A stretch of 25,609 bases of DNA from JAXHUA01 sp034189695 (GTDB lineage Bacteria; Chloroflexota; Dehalococcoidia; E44-bin15): contig JAXHUA010000105.1 of NCBI GenBank assembly GCA_034189695.1, forward strand, positions 1-25,609, written 5' to 3'. This document shows, piece after piece, positions 7,625-13,828 of the stretch (position 1 is its first letter; every line of letters starts with the position of its first letter). A model generated the notes under the pieces. That model was not told the DNA's origin and did no database searches. It worked only from the letters and a program-made list of their open reading frames with translations. The position numbers were made by a program, and so were the translations under genes.

Positions 7625-9085
7625 GTGCGGAGAGGAACGCTGTTGACAATACTCTGTGTCGTGGCGTTGCTGGCCTCGATACTCCCGGCCGCGTTGCCGG
7701 CGCAGGCTGAGGAATCAGGGACGACAACGCTTACGATAACCAAGTACGCCCCCGACGGTGTCACGGTGCTGGCTGAGACGACGATCGACTACGCCACCAT
7801 GGCATCGACGCTTGACGTCAAGGGGGATGAAACGACCCACCGCTACATGCAGGGCCCGACCATGGATGACGGCAACCTGTGGGACCCTGACGAGACGGTC
7901 AATCTCAAGGACAAGGGCATCCTCAAGGGGACCGACGTCAAGGACCTCTGCGATCTGGTGGGAGGCGCCTTGCCGGGCGACGAGGTGCGGGTGGAGGCGA
8001 ACGACGGGTTCGGCTTTGACTTCCCGTACGCCAACGTGTACGACCCCGCTCCCGAGCAGGGGGCGATGGTGGTCTGCTGGTGGAAGGACGGCGACTCAGT
8101 ACCGACGTACGACAGCGGGATGCAACTCGTGTTCTTCGCGGAGACCACCAACGGCGCCGGCCAGCTGGTGTTCGGCAACTGGGATATGCACGAGTGCATG
8201 CCCGAGGAGCTGCACCACTACTTCGGTGACTACCCCTCGTCCAATGGCCTGTCGGTGAAATGGGTCGACAAGATCGAGATCTACACCCATGAGTGGGAAC
8301 TCACTCTCGATGGAGCCAGCACCTACGTGATGACCCAGGCCGAGTTCGAGGACGGTGTCGGCTGCCACGGCGTGACCTGGGACGACGGCGGTGACATCTG
8401 GAGCGGCATACCGCTGTGGCTGCTGGTGGGCTGGGTCGACGACGGCACGCAGCACGGGCCCGGGGCCTTCAACGATGGCCTGGCGGCCCTCGGCTATGAC
8501 ATCAAGATTACAGCCGCCGATGGTTGGAACAAGACATTCAGCAGCCAGGACGTGGCCGACAACGACGACATGATAATCGCCGATACCCTGAACGGCGCGC
8601 CGCTGCCGGCGGACAGGTACCCGCTGAGGCTCGTGGGCCCGACGCTCACTGGCGGCCAGAAGGTCTCACAGATTGAGAAGATCGAGCTGCTGGGCCTGTC
8701 GGGGAGCTACGAGAACCCGTCGCTGGACGCCACAGTGAACGTGGTGCTTCCGAGCGTCGGGATAGCGCTTGACCGGAGCAGCATAGACTACGGCGACGTC
8801 GGTCCTGGTGAGAGCTCGGCTGAGGAGACTGTCATCATCACCAACATCGGTACGAGCGATGTGGATGTGACACTCCAGGTCGACGGCGCCACGGCGGACG
8901 CTCAGGACTTCTATGAGCTGTCTCTGTACCTGGATGGCGTGCTCTACGACCGCTATGCCGTGATCGCCAGCATACTGGTCGGCGAGTGGGAGGACGTGGT
9001 CACGCAGCTCCACGTGCCATCCGATTGGAACAGGGGCGGAGTGCAGCAGGCTGAGTTCATCTTCTGGGCGGAGGCGTCTCCATAA
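7625..9085 (+). CDS. Secreted protein with two sulfite-oxidase-like (molybdopterin-fold) domains
   Basis: A 486-residue exported protein. The GTG start is fixed by AAAGGAGGT five bases upstream; a signal peptide ends near AQA (about residue 28). Domain 1 (about 35-220) has the outline of the oxidoreductase molybdopterin-binding (SUOX) fold: GTDVKDLCDLVGG, GDEVRVEANDGF, and the closing LSVKWVDKIEIY, plus an insert GNWDMHECMPEELHH. Domain 2 (about 222-357) is a second such unit: GCHGVTW puts Cys247 where the family keeps its molybdenum-ligand cysteine, then WSGIPLWLL, GAPLP and KVSQIEKIELL. Domain 3 (about 372-486) looks Ig-like. There is no C-terminal anchor. Function is unknown; a true enzyme or a cofactor- or metal-binding surface protein are both possible. 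Confidence 0.85.
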   Translation: MRRGTLLTILCVVALLASILPAALPAQAEESGTTTLTITKYAPDGVTVLAETTIDYATMASTLDVKGDETTHRYMQGPTMDDGNLWDPDETVNLKDKGILKGTDVKDLCDLVGGALPGDEVRVEANDGFGFDFPYANVYDPAPEQGAMVVCWWKDGDSVPTYDSGMQLVFFAETTNGAGQLVFGNWDMHECMPEELHHYFGDYPSSNGLSVKWVDKIEIYTHEWELTLDGASTYVMTQAEFEDGVGCHGVTWDDGGDIWSGIPLWLLVGWVDDGTQHGPGAFNDGLAALGYDIKITAADGWNKTFSSQDVADNDDMIIADTLNGAPLPADRYPLRLVGPTLTGGQKVSQIEKIELLGLSGSYENPSLDATVNVVLPSVGIALDRSSIDYGDVGPGESSAEETVIITNIGTSDVDVTLQVDGATADAQDFYELSLYLDGVLYDRYAVIASILVGEWEDVVTQLHVPSDWNRGGVQQAEFIFWAEASP

Positions 9086-9133
9086 AAGGCGACGGCTCCA
9101 AGCTATAAGCCGGGGGAGCAGGTGTAAGACACA

Positions 9134-9164
9134 GGTGGGCGGGGGCGGTCCGCCCCCGCCCACC
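9134..9164 (+). repeat. Perfect 15-bp GC hairpin between the first two operon genes
   Basis: GGTGGGCGGGGGCGG (9134-9148), one base, then its exact reverse complement (9150-9164). It lies in the 193-base gap between the secreted SUOX-like protein and the Ig-like protein. No T-run follows, so it is not a classical terminator on either strand. It could be an RNA stability or processing hairpin that sets different levels for the upstream and downstream genes. Confidence 0.7.
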
Positions 9165-9278
9165 GATGGACGGCAGGCAGCGGCCGCCGACAGCGGGAGT
9201 GGACTCCTCCCCTGGAAGAGAAAACTGGTATTGAGGACCTGACTGCGTGAGTAGCACACATGGTGGACTGGTGGTGAC

Positions 9279-9887
9279 ATGACGAAGAAACAGGCACTTG
9301 CGGTACTCGCGCTCATTGCCGCAGCCACGCTCTGCGGGCTTGTGACGGCGACGCCCGCGCTGGCCCACGGTTTCGCCGTGGGGCCTCCCACGGTTGAGGT
9401 CGCCGTGCCCGGCGATGGGGAGGGTACGGCTGAGGTCTACGTCAACTCCGATTTCGACGGTGAGCTGGTCGTGGACGTCGAAGGCATGGCGTTGGAGGTG
9501 CAGCCGGGCACCATCCAGATAGCGAGCACCGATTCCTACGAGTACGTTGAGCTGACGTTTCACGCCGATGAGGGACTGCCGGAAGGGACCTACTCCGGCA
9601 AGCTCACCTTCCTGGCCTATGACGGCGGCAACGTCGCCGGCGGGGTGAAGCTCGACCTGGCCGTCACTGTGACTGGGGGAACGAGCCCGGCCGTGGCCTG
9701 GACGGAGGGCGACGGGACTGAAGGCGGCGCGACGGGCCAGACGAACCCGGTGATTGCCTGGCTGTCGCGGAACTCCGTTGAAACAGCGCTTGCATGTCTG
9801 GTGATACTGGCCCTGGTTGTCGGCATCGTGATTGGCAAGGGCGGACGCAGGAGGGGTGAAGCGAAGGGAGCCCACGCGCGACGATGA
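9279..9887 (+). CDS. Membrane-anchored Ig-like surface protein
   Basis: A 202-residue protein with a signal peptide (residues 1 to about 29, ending ALA), one extracellular beta-sandwich domain (about 37-132) rich in Val and Gly with a GTYSGKLTF strand typical of Ig-like folds, a short Gly/Thr spacer, one transmembrane helix (about 168-187) and a cytoplasmic Arg/Lys/Gly tail. The start ATG has only a weak upstream site. The stop overlaps the next gene's ATG (ATGA), so the two are translationally coupled. No enzyme motif is visible. In context it may be a scaffold partner of the anchored SUOX-like protein that follows. I recognise no named family. Confidence 0.82.
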   Translation: MTKKQALAVLALIAAATLCGLVTATPALAHGFAVGPPTVEVAVPGDGEGTAEVYVNSDFDGELVVDVEGMALEVQPGTIQIASTDSYEYVELTFHADEGLPEGTYSGKLTFLAYDGGNVAGGVKLDLAVTVTGGTSPAVAWTEGDGTEGGATGQTNPVIAWLSRNSVETALACLVILALVVGIVIGKGGRRRGEAKGAHARR

Positions 9888-10768
9888 GACGTCTTGCGTG
9901 GGTGACGGCGCTGCTCCTGGTTGCAGCATGCCTGCTGACGCCTGCCGTGACCGCCCCGGTGCACGCGGCTGAGCCGACGACGTCGGTTCATGTCGTCAGG
10001 TACGCCTCCGATGGAACGACCGTGCTTGCCGAGACGACCCTCGACTACCAGTGGATGGAAGCCAGTCTGCCTGTATGCGGGGACGGCGTGACCCACTACT
10101 ACCATCAGGGACCGGTATTCGAGGGAGACAAGTGGGACCCCGACGAGACCACCAACCTCAAGGACAAGGGTGCGGTCAGGGGCACTGACGTCAGGGACCT
10201 CTGCGAGCAGGTTGGAGGAATGTCGCCCGGTGACGAGGTGATGGTCTGCTCTGTCGACGGCTACCAGGTGACGTTCGGATACGCGACCATCTATGAGCCG
10301 ACGGACAGGCAGGGTCCGTTGGTGGTGTGCTGGTACAACGGCGAGGACGCCGGCAGCGGCGAGCACCAGGGCGATGGTTACCCGCCAAGCTTCGTTGTAG
10401 CCATGCGGCTGGTCTTCATGGCCGGGACGGCGAATGCGGAAGGCAAGTTCGTCTTCGGCAACTGGGATATGCACGAGTGCCTTCCCGAAGAGGCGCAGCA
10501 CTTCTACGGGGACCTGTACCCGTCTACCAACGGGCTTTCGGGGAAGTGGGTCAATGAGGTCCGGGTATACAGCGGGGAGGCGCCCCCTGATTCGGCGCCG
10601 GACGTGACTCCGGCTCCAACGCCGACCTCGACCCCGACCCCGCAAGGCCCGTCAAACGGGGATGCGACAGCAGGTTCCAGCAACACGCTGTGGCTGGTGG
10701 TTATAGGGGCCGCCGCCGTGGTGCTGGTGGCTGTTCTGCTGACACTTCTGGTTCGAAGGAGACGATAA
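9884..10768 (+). CDS. Membrane-anchored SUOX-like-domain protein, paralogue of the 7625-9085 N-domain
   Basis: A 294-residue protein. A signal peptide (ending HAA, about 29) is followed by one domain (about 33-230) closely matching domain 1 of the first operon protein: the same DGTTVLAETT strand, WDPDETTNLKDKG, GTDVRDLCEQVGG, GNWDMHECLPEE and KWVNEVRVYS. A Thr/Pro linker (about 238-254), one transmembrane helix (about 268-290) and a terminal RRRR anchor it with the domain outside. The conserved insert keeps His197, Cys199, the Glu pair and His206. It overlaps the previous gene by four bases, and the lipoprotein gene starts six bases after its stop. The fold assignment is by motif order, and the function is unknown. 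Confidence 0.83.
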   Translation: MRRLAWVTALLLVAACLLTPAVTAPVHAAEPTTSVHVVRYASDGTTVLAETTLDYQWMEASLPVCGDGVTHYYHQGPVFEGDKWDPDETTNLKDKGAVRGTDVRDLCEQVGGMSPGDEVMVCSVDGYQVTFGYATIYEPTDRQGPLVVCWYNGEDAGSGEHQGDGYPPSFVVAMRLVFMAGTANAEGKFVFGNWDMHECLPEEAQHFYGDLYPSTNGLSGKWVNEVRVYSGEAPPDSAPDVTPAPTPTSTPTPQGPSNGDATAGSSNTLWLVVIGAAAVVLVAVLLTLLVRRRR

Positions 10769-10773
10769 GGACT

Positions 10774-11358
10774 ATGACACACGACCGGAGCGTGGCTCTC
10801 CGAATGCTCATACTGGCGTTCCTGTGCATCGCGCTTGCGCTGAGTGCGTGCTCGAATGGCGCCGGGACAGGCAATGGCGACGACATCGACTGGGACGTGA
10901 CCCTGACCGGCGTGGACGGCGAAGGGGAGGTTGTGCTGAGCTTCGACGACCTCGTCGCGATGCCGTTCTACGAAGGATGGGGTGGTTTCTTCACCACGGT
11001 GGGGGTGGTGAACGGGCCCTTCAGGGCCGGAGGTGTGCTGCTGGAGGACGTGTGCGCCCTGGTGGGCGGCGTCGGGCCTGAAGACCTCGTCCGTGTCTCC
11101 GCCCCCGATGGCTACTCAATGGTGTTCAGTTATTCGCAGCTCAACGGAGACTTCGTGACGCATGAGCCGTCTACGATGAAGGAAGTGGAGCACGGCGACC
11201 TCGACGTGATACTGATGTATGAGCAGGACGGCCAGCCTCTGCCGGAGGAGAGTGGCAGTCCACTGCGGGTCGCCATAGTAGGCGAGGACGAGGTGCTGAC
11301 CGAAGGGCACTACTGGGTGAAATGGGTGGTCAAGATAGAGGTCCTGAACTTTGACTGA
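10774..11358 (+). CDS. SUOX-fold (oxidoreductase molybdopterin-binding domain) lipoprotein lacking the Mo-ligand cysteine
   Basis: A 194-residue lipoprotein: basic N-terminus, hydrophobic stretch and lipobox LSAC with Cys26. The mature part is a single compact domain with the usual order of the family: WDVTLTG, LSFDDLVAMP, GGVLLEDVCALVGG, VRVSAPDGYSMVFS, VILMYEQDGQPLP, SPLRVAIVG and the closing YWVKWVVKIEVL. Where family enzymes have a cysteine in an L-x-C-x-G segment, this protein reads GGFFTTVGVVNG, so the usual molybdenum thiolate ligand is absent and classical catalysis is unlikely. The frame could extend back to 10690, but that would remove the signal sequence. Its stop overlaps the alternative TTG start of the next gene. 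Confidence 0.85.
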   Translation: MTHDRSVALRMLILAFLCIALALSACSNGAGTGNGDDIDWDVTLTGVDGEGEVVLSFDDLVAMPFYEGWGGFFTTVGVVNGPFRAGGVLLEDVCALVGGVGPEDLVRVSAPDGYSMVFSYSQLNGDFVTHEPSTMKEVEHGDLDVILMYEQDGQPLPEESGSPLRVAIVGEDEVLTEGHYWVKWVVKIEVLNFD

Positions 11359-12454
11359 GGGCATGGGGCGGCTGGTGGCATGGCTGTGGAGAGCGCGCTA
11401 CTGGGTGGCCGGCGTGGTGGTCGTCGCTCTGCTCGTGGTGCTGCCCGCCGTACTGATGCAGGGCGGGCAGCAGAGAACGACGCTGAGGGTTCTCACCGCG
11501 GGGAGCCTGATGGTGCCGTTCTCGGAGATAGAGGCCCAGTTCGAGCAGCTTCATCCCGACGTCGATGTGTACATTGACGGGCATGGCAGCATCCAGGTTA
11601 TCAGGTACGTGACTGAGCTGTATGAGGAGGCGGACGTGATGGTGGTGGCGGACTACTCACTCATTCCCATGCTGATGTACGATACGCCCATGCCCGGGAC
11701 CGAGCAGGCCTACGCCGACTGGTGCGTCGAGTTCGCCACCAACCGCCTGGGCATAGCCTACACCGCGTCGAGCAAGTACGCCGACGAGGTCAACGAGAGC
11801 AACTGGTATGAAGTGCTGTCCAGGCCCGACGTGACCGTTGGCATATCCGACGCCCGTTTCGATGCCTGCGGGTACCGGGCGTTCATGGTGTGCCAGCTTG
11901 CCGAGACATACTACGACGACGCGAGCATATTCGAAAGCCTGCTGGGGAATGGCTTCACGCGGCCGGTCACCATCACCGAGGATGATGGGGTGTCTACTGT
12001 GTGGGTACCCGAAATCCTTGAGCCTGCAAGCGACCGGATCGCACTGAGGGGTTCCAGCGTGATGCTGCTGATGCTGGTGGAGGCGGGGGACGTGGACTAT
12101 GCTTTCGAGTATCAGAGCGTCGCCGAGCAGCATGGGCTGGAGTTCATCGGGCTCCCGGACGGGGTTAATCTGGGGTCCGCCGACCAGGCTGGCACCTACA
12201 GCACGGTCAATGTCCGGCTGGCGTTCCAGAGGTTCGTTTCGGTCGAGCCGGAGTTCCTCGGTCAGCCGATTGTCTACGGGATGACGATACCGGCGACCGC
12301 TCCGCACCCCGACCTGGCCGCGGAGCTGGTGGCGTTCATCATATCGCCCCAGGGCCAGCAGGTACTGCTCGATAGCAACCAGCCCCCGATCGTGCCGGCG
12401 GCCGCGGACAACCTGGACTGTGTGCCGGGTCAGGTCAGAGCACTCCTCGAGTAG
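11351..12454 (+). CDS. wtpA: Tungstate/molybdate-binding protein, WtpA family
   Basis: The solute-binding component of a tungstate/molybdate ABC importer. Family landmarks are LRVLTAGSLMVPF, HPDVDVYIDGHGS, ADVMVVADYSLIP, YADWCVEFATNRLGIAYT, NWYEVLSRPDV and ACGYRAFMVCQLAETYY, all in WtpA order and length. One N-terminal transmembrane helix (about 18-36) anchors it outside the membrane. The start is either TTG at 11351 or ATG at 11363; both keep the helix, and neither has a strong ribosome-binding site. No wtpB permease or wtpC ATPase lies downstream, so it must borrow a transporter encoded elsewhere or act as a sensor/scavenger. Its presence under the tandem riboswitches supports a Mo/W role for the operon. 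Confidence 0.9.
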   Translation: MTEGMGRLVAWLWRARYWVAGVVVVALLVVLPAVLMQGGQQRTTLRVLTAGSLMVPFSEIEAQFEQLHPDVDVYIDGHGSIQVIRYVTELYEEADVMVVADYSLIPMLMYDTPMPGTEQAYADWCVEFATNRLGIAYTASSKYADEVNESNWYEVLSRPDVTVGISDARFDACGYRAFMVCQLAETYYDDASIFESLLGNGFTRPVTITEDDGVSTVWVPEILEPASDRIALRGSSVMLLMLVEAGDVDYAFEYQSVAEQHGLEFIGLPDGVNLGSADQAGTYSTVNVRLAFQRFVSVEPEFLGQPIVYGMTIPATAPHPDLAAELVAFIISPQGQQVLLDSNQPPIVPAAADNLDCVPGQVRALLE

Positions 12455-12666
12455 CCTCATGCTGGAGGAGGTTCAATCGTGTTCCGTGGCAAGTGCCGCC
12501 CACCGTCTCTTTCCGGGCGTCCGCTTGTGCTGAGCGCCTCTCAGTTGACCGTTGACCGGGCGGGTGAAGGAGGGCGACCATAGTTGCCCCCGCGCGGGGT
12601 GGAGCGGATGCTCTGCCCTGCTCGTGTATGTTGGTTGGCGTAGCGCGACGGAATGAGTACTGGCGG

Positions 12667-12696
12667 TTGACAAATCGAGTCAAGAGTTCATATACT
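12667..12696 (+). promoter_or_regulatory. Strong sigma70-type promoter in the gene-poor stretch
   Basis: TTGACA (12667-12672), an 18-base spacer and TATACT (12691-12696). The stretch 12455-12938 otherwise holds no gene I can support. The transcript would have a GC-rich leader of about 235 bases before the small ORF at 12939; I could not match that leader to a known RNA family. Confidence 0.5.
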
Positions 12697-12938
12697 TGTG
12701 ACCGAAAAACCTGCCTTTGTCCACGTTCGGCTGTGTTTCCCACATGCGATGAACAAGTTGGGAGGCGGTGTACGGTCGGGCAGGTGGCCGGTCCGGTGGC
12801 ATGGCCGAGCGGTCGAACCAGGTGTAAGACGACGGAGGCAGCCGTTGTCCGGCTCCACGCGATAGGTGCAGGCCGAGGAGCGTTGAGGTCGGGGCGCGTG
12901 TGAGTCGGCTTGAGGCGGCAATCAAGGGGGATGCCTGC

Positions 12939-13058
12939 ATGAAGAGAACCGTGCCGGGCCCAGAGTACGCTTGTCTCTGTGAGCGGTGCGGGCTCTTTCG
13001 TCTTTGGGGTCGTGTGAAGCAGGAACAGGAAAAGCCCTGTCGACAGACCGCGTCGTGA
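12939..13058 (+). CDS. Small Cys-rich protein candidate (39 aa)
   Basis: A short frame starting at an ATG eight bases after an AAGGGGG ribosome-binding site and downstream of the promoter at 12667. The 39 residues contain YACLCERCG followed by a basic helix-like segment and a fourth cysteine near the end (KPCRQ), reminiscent of a tiny zinc-ribbon or rubredoxin-knuckle peptide. The coding claim rests only on the promoter, the ribosome-binding site and the cysteine pattern. I recognise no homologue. It could equally be chance in a non-coding transcript. Confidence 0.35.
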   Translation: MKRTVPGPEYACLCERCGLFRLWGRVKQEQEKPCRQTAS

Positions 13059-13123
13059 TTGTGCTCAGCGTGTGGTCCGTCGATGGTGTGAGAGCTTCCA
13101 GATAAACAACTGATGATCAAGTA

Positions 13124-13165
13124 GCTGGTGGGGTGGGGTTGCCCCCGCTACCCTGCCCCACCAGC
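13124..13165. terminator. Hairpin between two convergent small transcripts, possible bidirectional terminator
   Basis: GCTGGTGGGG (13124-13133) pairs perfectly with CCCCACCAGC (13156-13165), with an inner GGGG/CCCC hairpin in the loop. No clear T-run follows on either side. Its position between the rightward small ORF (12939) and the leftward small ORF (13332) suggests shared transcript ends, but termination is inferred. Confidence 0.4.
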
Positions 13166-13331
13166 CTGTTCAAGAACATTCCGCGGTCACCGTTTTCGGT
13201 GTCCGCCGGCGATGGCCCCAATTGCGCGCTACCCACTCCGTGCTGGCACCGCCCCGAGCCGCATTTCTGAGACCAGCCATCTCACATTCGAAGACCCCCG
13301 TTCAGTGCAGGCCATGCCTGGCAGGGCCGGC

Positions 13332-13424
13332 CTACCGCTCCTGGTGGCTCTTCACGAGCCCGATGACCAGGGCGAGCACCAGCGTGATGACAAGGGCCCA
13401 TTTCGACGAGCGTTTTCTCTGCAT
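13332..13424 (-). CDS. Small single-pass membrane peptide candidate (30 aa)
   Basis: On the minus strand an ATG at 13424 (or a GTG two codons earlier, nine bases after GAGGG) opens a 30-residue frame: basic start MQRKRSSK, a continuous hydrophobic helix (WALVITLVLALVIGLV) and a charged end KSHQER before TAG. This is the classic outline of a tiny inner-membrane protein. An in-frame stop lies just upstream, so it is not the tail of a longer gene. It is about 100 bases downstream of the leftward promoter at 13526-13554. No homologue is recognised. Confidence 0.4.
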   Translation of the reverse strand: MQRKRSSKWALVITLVLALVIGLVKSHQER

Positions 13425-13525
13425 CGCCACCGTGCCGCGCCCTCACCAAGAGGGCCGTTGACCGCTGCCCCGTGATGCGTGCTACAGACACCTGCATCGG
13501 GGCATAGCTGACCGTTGGCGTGCAG

Positions 13526-13554
13526 ATTGTATCATAAAAGTTGGTATATGTCAA
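13526..13554 (-). promoter_or_regulatory. Leftward promoter of a divergent pair
   Basis: Read on the minus strand: TTGACA (13554-13549), 17 bases, TACAAT (13531-13526). Its -35 box sits in the left arm of a large dyad, mirror to the rightward promoter at 13566. The likely product is the small membrane peptide at 13332-13424 or an untranslated RNA. Confidence 0.5.
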
Positions 13555-13580
13555 TAGTAGGCCTATTGACATTTTATGAT
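13531..13580. repeat. Nested inverted repeat spanning the divergent promoters
   Basis: Inner arms TGTCAATAG (13549-13557) and CTATTGACA (13563-13571) are perfect complements. Outer arms ATCATAAAA (13531-13539) and TTTTATGAT (13572-13580) are also perfect, with nine extra bases on the left side only. The A+T-rich dyad contrasts with the GC-rich surroundings and contains both -35 boxes, so it is a good operator candidate. Confidence 0.7.
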
Positions 13581-13594
13581 TGGTAAAAGATAAT
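13566..13594 (+). promoter_or_regulatory. Rightward promoter for the dual-peptidase lipoprotein
   Basis: TTGACA (13566-13571), 17 bases, GATAAT (13589-13594), with the -35 box in the right inner arm of the dyad. Transcription would start near 13601, leaving a leader of about 230 bases before the ATG at 13829. A weaker second candidate is TTGACA at 13697-13702 with TAGGCT 18 bases on. Confidence 0.55.
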
Positions 13595-13828
13595 AGATGG
13601 CTATGAAAGGTGCTGTGTGTGGGTTGTGAGCTTCCTGCCTGAGGCCGTCGTGGTGTGTGGCGATCGACCATGCGAGGGGAGTGTGGAAAGATGAGGTTGA
13701 CACGTAGCGGAACCCTGGGCTAGGCTTTCTTGAAAGGCTTGGCTCACTGTGTCGAGGAACGGGAAGCCGGGGCTTGTGTCCACTGTTTGGCTGACGAACG
13801 GACCGCTCATGTTGGGGAATGGAGAGAA

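Noticed and set aside
9119..9130. A 12-base sequence (CAGGTGTAAGAC) also present near 12830
   Set aside because: It is too short, the flanks are unrelated, and there is no sign of an att site or repeat family.
10786..10802. A third match to the start of the riboswitch (GTGGCTCTCCGA)
   Set aside because: Only 12 bases match, inside the signal-peptide codons of the lipoprotein; none of the other riboswitch stems follow.
12795..12830. A segment resembling the 5' half and D-arm of a serine/leucine tRNA (GGCCGAGCGGTCGA)
   Set aside because: No anticodon arm, no GGTTCGAATCC-type T-arm and no acceptor pairing follow.
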